From positions 1 to 8,995 of the forward strand of contig JBBPIU010000118.1 of the NCBI GenBank assembly GCA_038040245.1: DNA of 8,995 nt, written 5' to 3'. The position numbers and the translations under genes are program-made. The notes under the pieces were generated by a model, which had not been told where the DNA came from, did no database searches, and saw only the letters and a program-made list of their open reading frames with translations. Positions 1-6,009 of the stretch are shown in pieces (within the stretch, counting starts at the first letter, position 1; every line of letters starts with the position of its first letter). Source of the DNA: RBG-16-66-20 sp038040245. GTDB taxonomy: Bacteria > Pseudomonadota > Gammaproteobacteria > Burkholderiales > SG8-39.

Positions 1-449
1 AGGCGGTCGAACGGGTTGGAGGTGAACAGCATGAAGGAAAGGAATCCGACCGCGATCAGGCCCATGACGCCGAGGATGCGCGCCACCATGTCCTCCGGAA
101 GGCTGCGGCTGAACACCGATACCGCCAGCATCCATACCGACAACATCAGTACCCACAGCAGCAGCGAGCCTTCGTGGCTGCCCCAGGTCGCGGCAATGCG
201 GTAGGCCGCCGGCAGGCTGGAGTTGGAGTTGCTTGCCACATTGAGCACCGAAAAATCGTTGTTGTAGAACGACCACGCAAGGCAGCCGAAGGCGATCGCG
301 ACGAACACGAACTGACCCTGTGCCGCCGGCCGCGCGACCGCCATGAAGCCGGGAATTCTCCGCGCCGCGCCGGTCAGCGACAGCGCGGCCTGCGCCAGCG
401 CGATGGCGAGCGCGACGATGAGCGCAAACTGGCCGATTTCCGGAATCAT
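1..449 (-). CDS. ccmF: CcmF, cytochrome c heme lyase subunit (5' part only)
   Basis: This is the N-terminal 149 codons of CcmF, the large inner-membrane protein that, with CcmH-type partners, takes heme from CcmE and attaches it to the CXXCH motif of apocytochrome c in the periplasm. The reading frame runs off the left edge with no stop. The visible part begins MIPEIGQFAL, has hydrophobic segments near residues 6-27 and 45-61, and carries the strongly conserved CcmF block WGSHEGSLLLW at residues 89-99, followed by further membrane segments. The ATG start at 449 overlaps the ccmE stop in an ATGA arrangement, which fixes the start and implies translational coupling. The full family protein is about 640-670 residues, so roughly three quarters lies outside the window. 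The assignment is firm from the motif and from operon order. Confidence 0.96.
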   Translation of the reverse strand, partial: MIPEIGQFALIVALAIALAQAALSLTGAARRIPGFMAVARPAAQGQFVFVAIAFGCLAWSFYNNDFSVLNVASNSNSSLPAAYRIAATWGSHEGSLLLWVLMLSVWMLAVSVFSRSLPEDMVARILGVMGLIAVGFLSFMLFTSNPFDR

Positions 450-928
450 CGTGCACCTCCGGGTGAGACGACGCCCGGGTTTACGATACTTCGAGCCGCC
501 CTGTCCGCTTGCGCTTTCGAGAGCGCGTGCGCGGCCTCGGGCGGCATGTAGTTCTCGTCGTGCTTGGCGAGCACTTCGCTGGCGTGGAACGCGCCGTCGG
601 GCCCGAGCCTGCCTTGCGCCACCACGCCCTTGCCTTCCTTGAACAGGTCCGGAAGGATGCCGGTGTACACGACCGGAATGCTTCTGGCGGTATCGGTGAC
701 GATGAATTCGACCGTGAGCCCGTCGGCGCGGCGCTTGAGGCTGCCCTTTTCGACCATGCCGCCGACGCGGAAAGTGCGGTCCACCGGCGCTTCCTTCGCC
801 GCCACCTGGCTCGGGCTGAAGAAGAACACGACGTTGCCCTGGAAGGCGTTCAGCACCAGCGCCGCGGCGATGGCAACGAGGGCGATTCCCGCGGCGATGG
901 CGACCATGCGTTGATGGCGGGGTTTCAT
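446..928 (-). CDS. ccmE: CcmE, periplasmic heme chaperone
   Basis: CcmE (160 aa) binds heme covalently on the periplasmic face and hands it to CcmF. A single N-terminal membrane anchor spans about residues 8-28, followed by the conserved stretch around residues 34-40 (VFFFSPS) and an OB-fold beta domain. The heme-attachment motif HDENYMPPE is intact: His123 is the covalent heme ligand and Tyr127 the expected axial ligand, by homology with E. coli CcmE. The C-terminal tail after residue 131 is Ala-rich and probably flexible. The ATG at 928 overlaps the ccmD stop by four bases, and its own stop overlaps the ccmF start in the same way. Length matches the family. Nothing is missing. Confidence 0.97.
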   Translation of the reverse strand: MKPRHQRMVAIAAGIALVAIAAALVLNAFQGNVVFFFSPSQVAAKEAPVDRTFRVGGMVEKGSLKRRADGLTVEFIVTDTARSIPVVYTGILPDLFKEGKGVVAQGRLGPDGAFHASEVLAKHDENYMPPEAAHALSKAQADRAARSIVNPGVVSPGGAR

Positions 929-1065
929 TGGTTTGTTTTCTTCATTGATCGTTTCAAAAAAAACACTTCAAGAGAAATACAAAGAACCGCCATGGCATAC
1001 GAGCCCCAGACGTAGAAACCGTAGCCGCCCATGGCTAGAAAGTTGTCGAGACTGCCCCAGTTCAC
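925..1065 (-). CDS. ccmD: CcmD, small heme exporter membrane protein
   Basis: CcmD is a small single-span membrane protein that helps release heme-loaded CcmE from the CcmABC complex. This reading frame gives 46 residues from a GTG at 1065. The GTG overlaps the ccmC stop (GTGA), and the ccmD stop overlaps the ccmE ATG (ATGA). The protein begins VNWGSLDNFLAMGGYGFYVW, typical of the family, then has a hydrophobic span at about residues 17-37 and a basic tail (LKRSMKK). The same frame stays open far upstream through ccmC, but that extension is antisense-free shadow reading of ccmC in another frame and should not be annotated. The GTG start is chosen from the overlap and the family N-terminus. 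Confidence 0.92.
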   Translation of the reverse strand: MNWGSLDNFLAMGGYGFYVWGSYAMAVLCISLEVFFLKRSMKKTNQ

Positions 1066-1799
1066 GTTGCGTTCCTTTGCAGTTGCACCCATGCGGCGTC
1101 GCGCTCGCGCTCCAGGATGATGGAGCGCACACGGCAGAGCGCGGCCGCGATGCTGTACATCCACGCCGCCAGCGCCATGACCAGCATCCCCATGAGCATG
1201 GTCGCGGCCATCGTCGGCGCGGCCATCAGGTTGATCGAGGAGCCCTGGTGCAGCGTGTTCCACCACTGTACCGAGAAGTAGATGATCGGGATGTTCACCG
1301 CCCCGAGCAGCGCCAGCACCGCGCCGGCGCGGTCGGCATGCACCGGATCGGCGATCGCGCCCTTGAGCGCGATGAAGCCGAGGTACAGGAACAGCAGCAC
1401 CAGTTCGGAGGTGAGCCGCGCGTCCCAGACCCACCAGGTGCCCCAGGTGGGCTTGCCCCACAGCGCACCGGTCCACAGCGCGAGGAACGTGAACATCGCG
1501 CCCGTGGGCGCGAGCGCCGAGGCCATCATTCCCGAGAGCCGGGTGTTCAGCGCGAGGCCCATCCCGGCCCAGCCCGCCATCACCAGGTAGATGAACATGG
1601 ACATCCAAGCGGCGGGAACGTGGATGAAGATGATGCGGTAGGACTCGCCCTGCTGGTGGTCGGTGGGCGCGACGAAGAACGCGATATACAGGCCGGCGAG
1701 CGCAAGCACGCCCGCTAGGACCGAAAACCACGGGATCAGTTTCCCGGCAACGGGAAAAAAAGCCTGCGGAGCGGCGAAACGGAACAGGTCGGAGTTCAT
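1062..1799 (-). CDS. ccmC: CcmC, heme-binding and heme-transfer membrane protein
   Basis: CcmC (245 aa) presents heme to CcmE at the periplasmic surface through its tryptophan-rich WWD domain. The WWD motif WGTWWVWD lies at residues 119-126 and is followed by the conserved ARLTSELVLLFLYLG stretch. The two histidines expected to ligate heme are present: His60 (in HVPAAWMS) and His184 (in HQGSS). Six hydrophobic segments are visible, as in the family. The ATG at 1799 shares its A with the last base of the ccmB stop (TGATG). An open extension upstream of this ATG exists only because the ccmB region is open in this frame. The protein N-terminus MNSDLFRFAAPQAFFPVAGK is family-like, supporting the chosen start. 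Confidence 0.97.
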   Translation of the reverse strand: MNSDLFRFAAPQAFFPVAGKLIPWFSVLAGVLALAGLYIAFFVAPTDHQQGESYRIIFIHVPAAWMSMFIYLVMAGWAGMGLALNTRLSGMMASALAPTGAMFTFLALWTGALWGKPTWGTWWVWDARLTSELVLLFLYLGFIALKGAIADPVHADRAGAVLALLGAVNIPIIYFSVQWWNTLHQGSSINLMAAPTMAATMLMGMLVMALAAWMYSIAAALCRVRSIILERERDAAWVQLQRNAT

Positions 1800-2464
1800 C
1801 AATCGAGGGCGACTCGGAGGGCCGCGCAGGCAGCCCAAGGGCCGATGAGCGAGGATACCGCAAGAAAGGCGCCGAGCAGCGACAGGTGCGCCGACGGATT
1901 GATCCCGGTCAAAGACGCCGTCACCGCGCCGGCGCCGAACACCAGCACGGGAACGAACAGCGGTAGCAACAGCAGCCCGAGGAGCGCGCCCGCGCCGCGC
2001 GCACCGAGCGTCAACGCCGCGCCCGCGGCGCCGAGCAGGCTCAGCACGGGAGTGCCGAGCAGGAGGGAGGCGAGCAGCACGAGCAGCGCCTCCGAAGGCA
2101 GGCCGTACTGCAATCCGATCAGCGGCGCGGCCAGCGCCAGCGGCAGGCCGGTGGAAAGCCAGTGCGCCGCGATTTTCGCCAGCACGACAACTGCGAGCGG
2201 CTGCGGCGAGACCAGCATCTGCTCCAGGGTGCCGTCGGCGAAGTCGGCGGCGAACAGCCTGGGCAGAGATAGCAGCGCGGCGAGCAGCGCGCCCACCCAG
2301 ACCACGCCCGGGACGATGGCACGCAGCTGGTTCGGCTCGGGCCCGACGCCGAGCGCAAACAGGCTCGCCACGAGGACGAAAAACACGAGCACGTTCAGGA
2401 CGTCGCCCTTGCGGCGCAGCGCGATGCGCAGATCGCGGCGCGCGATGATGGCGAATCCCCGCAC
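1799..2464 (-). CDS. ccmB: CcmB, ABC transporter membrane subunit
   Basis: CcmB (221 aa) is the six-span membrane partner of the ATPase CcmA. Together with CcmC and CcmD they form the complex that frees holo-CcmE. The N-terminus MRGFAIIARRDLRIALRRK is a typical amphipathic, basic CcmB start. The conserved region FADGTLEQMLVSPQP at about residues 75-89 is present, followed by four more hydrophobic segments rich in Leu and Ala. It starts with GTG at 2464, six bases after the ccmA stop, with no clear Shine-Dalgarno, so translation probably depends on coupling with ccmA. Its stop overlaps the ccmC start by one base. Length agrees with the family. Confidence 0.95.
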   Translation of the reverse strand: MRGFAIIARRDLRIALRRKGDVLNVLVFFVLVASLFALGVGPEPNQLRAIVPGVVWVGALLAALLSLPRLFAADFADGTLEQMLVSPQPLAVVVLAKIAAHWLSTGLPLALAAPLIGLQYGLPSEALLVLLASLLLGTPVLSLLGAAGAALTLGARGAGALLGLLLLPLFVPVLVFGAGAVTASLTGINPSAHLSLLGAFLAVSSLIGPWAACAALRVALD

Positions 2465-2470
2465 GGTGCT

Positions 2471-3115
2471 TCAGCCCCGCAGCTCGATGGACGCTGCGGC
2501 CGGCAGCTCCAAGGTCTGCGCGGCCGGCGCCGCGATGGCGACATCCTGGTGCGAGGTCAGCACCAGCAGTCCTCCCGCGGCGAGGTGCGCGGCGCACAGC
2601 GCGCTCACGCGTTCGATCGCCTCGTCGTCCAGCGCCGCGAACGGTTCGTCGAGCAGCCACAGGGTCGCGGGATTGGGCAGCGCGAGGCGGGCGAGCGCCG
2701 TTCTGCGGCGCTGGCCCTGCGACAGGTGGCCCGCCGGCAGATTGGAGAGCCGCGCGATGCCGAGTTGTTCGAGGGCATTTTTGATTTTTGATTGAGGAAT
2801 TTCCAAACCCGAAATTCGAGAAGAAAATTCCAAGTTCTCCAAAACCGTCAGTTCATCCTTGACTGCAGGCGAGTGGCCGAGAAACAGCATCTCGCTGCCG
2901 TAGGTTTCGCCGAGTTCGCCGATAGCGCTGCCGCGCCAGCGCACCGTGCCCGCGGCGGGCCGCGTCAGGCCGGCGAGGGTGCGCAGCAGGGTCGTTTTGC
3001 CGCTGCCGTTAGCGCCGCGCACGCGCAGCAGCCCACCGCCATCCAGCGCGAAACCGAGGTCGGAAAACAGGCGCAGCCCGCCGCGCTCGCAGGCAAGCGC
3101 CGTGGTTTCAAGCAT
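2471..3115 (-). CDS. ccmA: CcmA, ATPase of the cytochrome c maturation ABC complex
   Basis: CcmA (214 aa) hydrolyses ATP to drive release of heme-loaded CcmE from CcmC. Walker A GANGSGKTT is at residues 34-42, the ABC signature LSQGQ at 131-135, Walker B LWLLDEP at 152-158, and the switch histidine is His189 in LTSHQD. The Q-loop position reads LGHSP (Ser82), where E. coli CcmA has LGHQP. Residues about 95-117 come from an unusually AT-rich stretch of DNA (see separate entry). The ATG at 3115 is chosen because the family N-terminus (MLETTALACERG) starts there. The frame is open upstream, but those residues do not look like CcmA. No clear Shine-Dalgarno precedes it. It is the first gene of the ccm operon. 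Confidence 0.96.
   Translation of the reverse strand: MLETTALACERGGLRLFSDLGFALDGGGLLRVRGANGSGKTTLLRTLAGLTRPAAGTVRWRGSAIGELGETYGSEMLFLGHSPAVKDELTVLENLEFSSRISGLEIPQSKIKNALEQLGIARLSNLPAGHLSQGQRRRTALARLALPNPATLWLLDEPFAALDDEAIERVSALCAAHLAAGGLLVLTSHQDVAIAAPAAQTLELPAAASIELRG
2776..2860. other. Low-GC patch inside ccmA with short heptamer repeats
   Basis: About 30 of these 85 bases are G or C (near 35 percent), against clearly GC-rich sequence on both sides. On the minus strand it includes two consecutive copies of AATCAAA followed by AAT, and a 6-bp inverted repeat GAATTT (2797-2802) / AAATTC (2812-2817) with a 9-base loop. It is translated in frame as part of the variable linker between the LENL motif and the ABC signature of CcmA, so the gene is not broken. 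Its origin is unknown. Confidence 0.6.
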
Positions 3116-3202
3116 GCCGCTGATTTTACTTGGGAACCCCGGTGAGTACCGGCGAGTACCGGCAGCGAACCGGCGCCGCCCGGCGCTGCGAAATGCGGTA
3201 TC
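3116..3202. promoter_or_regulatory. Divergent ccmA / MFS intergenic region with tandem 10-bp repeat
   Basis: This gap must hold the promoters of both the ccm operon and the MFS gene. It contains two perfect adjacent copies of GAGTACCGGC (3144-3153 and 3154-3163) and a degenerate third, GCGAACCGGC, at 3165-3174 with two mismatches. A 10-bp period is one helical turn, which would suit an operator, but chance cannot be excluded in 87 bp. For ccmA, a minus-strand TAAAAT (3128-3123) matches five of six -10 positions and lies 7 bases before the ATG. No convincing -35 element is seen for either direction. Confidence 0.4.
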
Positions 3203-3211
3203 GTGCGCCCC

Positions 3212-4420
3212 ATGTCGAACCGTTGGCTGGTCCCTTTTCTCAACATTGGGCACCTGCTCGACCACCTCGTGATGCTGGTGTTCCCGACCGCGGTGGTCGC
3301 GATCGGCCGCGAGTGGGGCCGGCCTTATTCCGAACTGCTGCCGCTCGCGCTCGGCAGCTTCATCGCTTTCGGCGTGTTCGCCATTCCCGCCGGCTGGCTC
3401 GCCGACCACTGGAGCCGCTACAAGGTGTTGGCGGTGTTCTTCTTCGGCATCGGCGCTTCGCTGTTCCTCACCGGATTCGCGCAGTCGCCGTGGCAGATCG
3501 CGGCCGGATTGACGGTCGTCGGTGCATTCGCCGCCATCTATCACCCGGTGGGCATTGCAATGCTGGTCGCTTCGCCCGAGAAAATGGGCAAGGTGCTCGG
3601 CTGGAACGGCCTGTGGGGCAACCTGGGACTCGCCTTCGCCGCGCTGCTGACCGGCGCGCTAATGGATGCCGCCGGCTGGCGTGCCGCGTTCTTCGTTCCG
3701 GGCGTGATCTGCGTCCTGGCGGGGATCTGTTTCCTGTGGCTGGTGAGAGATCCCGGCAAGGTGAAGAAGACCTCCAAGTCCATCGGCCTGCACCTGGACG
3801 CGCGCATGATGACGCGCATTTTCGCGATCATGCTCATCGCCACCGCCTGCGGCGGCGTGATCTTCAACTCGACCACGATCTCGATGCCCAAGGTGTTCGA
3901 CGAGCGGCTGCGCGAACTGACGCAGACCAATCTTGGCATCGGCATGCTGGTGGCCGCGGTGTACTCGACGGCCGCCTTTGCGCAGGTGCTGATGGGCACG
4001 CTTATCGACCGCATGGAACTGCGCCGCCTGATGATCGGCGTCGCGCTGGTGCAGATCCCGATGCTCTACCTGGCGGCGAACCTGCAGGGTTGGTGGATGC
4101 TGCTCGCCGCGCTATGCATGATGCTCGCGGTGTTCGGGCAGATTCCGCTCAACGACGCGATCGTCGGCAAGCACTTCGCCGACGAGTACCGCGCCCGCGT
4201 GCTCGGCGTGCGCTACGTGGTGTCGCTCGGCGTGGCGGCGGTGGCGGTGCCGATGATCGCGGCGCTGCATCGCACCGAGGGCGGCTTCGCGAACGTGTTC
4301 CTGGTCCTCGCCACGCTCGCGGGCGGGATGCTGGCGGCGTCGCTCTTTTTTCCTTCCAAGGCCGAGCTGATGGCCAACAAAGAAAAGCGCTCTAGCCGGG
4401 AGCAGGCGCAGGCCGCCTGA
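3212..4420 (+). CDS. Major facilitator superfamily transporter
   Basis: This is a 402-residue integral membrane protein with about twelve hydrophobic segments in the MFS pattern. The motif A loop between helices 2 and 3 reads GWLADHWSRYKVL, and an equivalent loop GTLIDRMELRRLM occurs between helices 8 and 9. The N-terminal stretch LNIGHLLDHLVMLVFPTAV and the YHPVG segment resemble the fosmidomycin-resistance (FSR) branch of MFS proteins, though I cannot place it firmly. Substrate is unknown. The ATG at 3212 is preferred, but an in-frame GTG at 3203 would add only three residues (MRP). The gene is divergent from ccmA, and its last 29 bp overlap the convergent acyl-CoA dehydrogenase-like gene. 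The C-terminal tail is charged (KEKRSSREQAQAA). A link to cytochrome maturation is suggested only by position. Confidence 0.88.
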   Translation: MSNRWLVPFLNIGHLLDHLVMLVFPTAVVAIGREWGRPYSELLPLALGSFIAFGVFAIPAGWLADHWSRYKVLAVFFFGIGASLFLTGFAQSPWQIAAGLTVVGAFAAIYHPVGIAMLVASPEKMGKVLGWNGLWGNLGLAFAALLTGALMDAAGWRAAFFVPGVICVLAGICFLWLVRDPGKVKKTSKSIGLHLDARMMTRIFAIMLIATACGGVIFNSTTISMPKVFDERLRELTQTNLGIGMLVAAVYSTAAFAQVLMGTLIDRMELRRLMIGVALVQIPMLYLAANLQGWWMLLAALCMMLAVFGQIPLNDAIVGKHFADEYRARVLGVRYVVSLGVAAVAVPMIAALHRTEGGFANVFLVLATLAGGMLAASLFFPSKAELMANKEKRSSREQAQAA

Positions 4421-5315
4421 GGTTTTCCCAGGCGCGCGCCGTGCGCAGTTCGCGCGCGCTGCTGGCGACCTTGAGCAGCGCCCGGTCCCGTTGCCAGCGT
4501 TGCGCGGCTGGATCAGAGGCCGCAGCCTCCCAGAATGCGTCGGTTTCGGCGATCAATCCGCCGCCGATCGCCAGCGCGCCGGCGAGGGTGATGTGGGTTT
4601 CAGGGGCGGAAGGACTTGCCCTGGAAAGTTCCTGCAACGAAGCAAGAAGCGCAGCGGCCCTTTCGATCCAGTGCTTCGGCCAGTCGAGCCGGCGCGCTTC
4701 ACGCACGAGGTACGCGACGATCGCGGCGTTGACGTGGATGTCCTCGACGGTGCGGAAGGGCTTCACGTACTTTGTGTAGCCGTCGCCGGGCAAGATTTCG
4801 CTTTCCGCGATTTTCACGTTTTCGAATTGAAGTTGCGCGTGAGGGACTTCGGGAACGAACTTTGTCGGCGGCATGCTTTCGATTTTCAGTCCTCGAGCAT
4901 TTGAATCAATTAGTGCAACGCGAATGCTCGCTCGCTCACCAGACGCGGCTTCGTCGCGGGCAGCGACGAAGAATAGCGACCCGTCAGGGCCAAGCGTGGT
5001 CCAGCGCTTGGAACCGTTGAGGATCCAGCCGTCACCAGACCTCCGCAGAGAAGTCCTGATGGCTTTCGGGCTGTTGCCCTCGGTCTCGGTGACGCAGAGC
5101 GCGCAGATGCGGTCGTCCGCAGCATCCGGGAAGAGGGAATGCAGCGCCGCTTGGTAACCGGAGGCGAAAGCCCAGCCGACGCGGTCGGCGACGAAACCAC
5201 CGGCGATCGCCTGGTGGATGGTCGCCGGGTGCTCGGCGGCGATCGAGCGGTAGCGCGGCCACCACTCGCTGACGGTTTCGCAAGGTATGGCTCGCACTGC
5301 GGAGGCGAACAGCAT
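4392..5315 (-). CDS. Short acyl-CoA dehydrogenase-like flavoprotein
   Basis: The 307-residue product contains the middle beta domain of acyl-CoA dehydrogenases: CALCVTETEGNS at residues 71-82 (compare the family TEPGAGS segment) and GWILNGSKRWTT at 96-107 (compare ILNGTKxWITN), which contact FAD and substrate. It is short for the family (about 380 aa). Only about 70 residues precede the beta domain instead of 110-120, and the C-terminal helical part is also reduced. I cannot place the usual catalytic Glu by eye. The end, residues 277-298 (RDRALLKVASS then ARELRTARAWENL), resembles the last family helix. It may be a divergent dehydrogenase, a non-dehydrogenating homologue or a decaying gene. 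The ATG at 5315 lies 22 bp after the PIN toxin stop, so it could be read from the toxin-antitoxin promoter. The substrate cannot be predicted. Confidence 0.75.
   Translation of the reverse strand: MLFASAVRAIPCETVSEWWPRYRSIAAEHPATIHQAIAGGFVADRVGWAFASGYQAALHSLFPDAADDRICALCVTETEGNSPKAIRTSLRRSGDGWILNGSKRWTTLGPDGSLFFVAARDEAASGERASIRVALIDSNARGLKIESMPPTKFVPEVPHAQLQFENVKIAESEILPGDGYTKYVKPFRTVEDIHVNAAIVAYLVREARRLDWPKHWIERAAALLASLQELSRASPSAPETHITLAGALAIGGGLIAETDAFWEAAASDPAAQRWQRDRALLKVASSARELRTARAWENLRRPAPAPG
4403..4426 (+). terminator. Possible weak terminator at the end of the MFS gene
   Basis: A perfect 6-bp stem CAGGCG (4403-4408) / CGCCTG (4414-4419) with a 5-base loop is followed after three bases by only four T residues. 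It lies inside the last codons of the MFS gene and of the convergent gene. The stem is strong but the T tract is short, so this is a weak candidate. Confidence 0.3.
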
Positions 5316-5337
5316 CTCTAACGCCGGGCCGCAGCGT

Positions 5338-5724
5338 TCACCAGAGCGTGCGCACGGGGTACTGCGCGATCGCCGGGTCGGGCGTCACTATGTCCAGGCC
5401 GTGTGCGATCGCCTGGCAGATGAGCATGCGGTCGAACGGATCTCTGTGCAGCCCGGGGAGTTTCGGCAGTTGTAGCGTCGCTTCCTCGTTCAGGGGAAGG
5501 GGCTCGATGCCGTGGCGCGAACGCGCTGTAGGAACATAGCGGTCCGCCGCCTCCGGGAGCGGCAACTTGCCGATCGCGTTCTTCAGAGCGATCTCCCAGG
5601 CCGACACCGCGCTCAGGAACACCTCGTTTTCCGGGTCGGCGCAGCTCGCTCGCGCCCGTTCCGAGATCTCGCTCGAGCCCGCGACGATCCAGAGGAAGGT
5701 GCAGGTGTCGAGCAGCAGCCTCAC
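5338..5724 (-). CDS. PIN-domain ribonuclease toxin, VapC type
   Basis: A 128-residue PIN-domain protein, the toxin half of a type II toxin-antitoxin pair. Family members are Mg-dependent RNases that cut tRNA or rRNA. The acidic active-site residues are in place: Asp6 in LLLDTCTFLW, Glu44 in SAVSAWEIALK, Asp95/Asp98 in HRDPFDRMLICQA, and Asp116 in VTPDPAI. All are intact, so the toxin is probably functional. It starts with GTG at 5724, overlapping the antitoxin stop by four bases (GTGA), which suits the usual arrangement of antitoxin first with coupled toxin translation. The gene ends 22 bp before the acyl-CoA dehydrogenase-like gene. The RNA target cannot be told from sequence. Confidence 0.93.
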   Translation of the reverse strand: MRLLLDTCTFLWIVAGSSEISERARASCADPENEVFLSAVSAWEIALKNAIGKLPLPEAADRYVPTARSRHGIEPLPLNEEATLQLPKLPGLHRDPFDRMLICQAIAHGLDIVTPDPAIAQYPVRTLW

Positions 5725-5969
5725 CGTGCCGAGGCGCCTTCGAACGATTTGATGAGGTCCTCGGACAGCGGCTCAAAAAAGCTGGGCGGCACCGTCAATT
5801 TTCCGGAGTCCAGACCAAAGGGCCGGCGCTTGCGCGGGGATGCCGGCAAAGCCCGAATCTCGGCGATCGGCGTGTTCCTACGGCAAATCAATACCTTGTC
5901 TCCAGGCCGTAGCTTGGCGAGGATGGCCGAGAGGTGGGTCTTGGCTTCGTGAATATTAAACTTATTCAT
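5721..5969 (-). CDS. Phd/YefM-family antitoxin (VapB-like)
   Basis: An 82-residue antitoxin paired with the downstream PIN toxin. The N-terminal part, FNIHEAKTHLSAILAKL at residues 4-20 followed by GDKVLICRRNTPIAEI, is the Phd/YefM DNA-binding fold. It is expected to bind the operator over its own promoter. The C-terminal part, PPSFFEPLSEDLIKSFEG at about residues 61-78, is the acidic and aromatic segment that normally wraps the toxin active site. The ATG at 5969 has no Shine-Dalgarno in front of it. Instead a promoter-like sequence sits so close that transcription may start at the ATG itself. The gene follows fdhD on the same strand, 40 bp beyond its stop. Confidence 0.92.
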   Translation of the reverse strand: MNKFNIHEAKTHLSAILAKLRPGDKVLICRRNTPIAEIRALPASPRKRRPFGLDSGKLTVPPSFFEPLSEDLIKSFEGASAR

Positions 5970-6006
5970 GAGTCAATATTGAACTAACTACTGACTCAAG
6001 TCAATA
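5969..6006 (-). promoter_or_regulatory. Promoter and inverted-repeat operator of the toxin-antitoxin pair
   Basis: Reading the minus strand, TTGACT (6004-5999) is a good -35, then comes a 17-bp spacer, then CAATAT (5981-5976) as a fair -10, then six bases and the antitoxin ATG. A 7-bp inverted repeat TGAGTCA (5969-5975) / TGACTCA (5992-5998) with a 16-bp spacer flanks the -10 and abuts the -35. A direct repeat AGTCAATA occurs at 5971-5978 and 5999-6006. This layout fits autorepression by the antitoxin or the complex, as known for Phd-type systems. The region is much more AT-rich than its surroundings. Confidence 0.65.
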
Positions 6007-6009
6007 CTC

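Noticed and set aside
1845..2795. Plus-strand open frame of 316 codons opposite ccmB and ccmA
   Set aside because: It is Ser/Ala/Arg-rich with no family resemblance, while the opposite strand holds well-recognised ccm genes. GC-rich DNA makes long antisense frames.
3116..3544. N-terminal extension of the ccmA frame by about 140 residues
   Set aside because: The extension is antisense to the transporter and is charged, unlike any ABC domain. CcmA homology starts at the ATG at 3115.
3130..4395. Plus-strand 421-codon frame overlapping the MFS gene
   Set aside because: It is the +1-shifted shadow of the transporter: Arg- and His-rich with no hydrophobic pattern, whereas the MFS frame shows twelve spans.
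5320..5338. AACGC / GCGTT inverted repeat after the PIN toxin gene
   Set aside because: The stem is only 5 bp with a 9-base loop, and no T tract follows on either strand, so it is not supported as a terminator.
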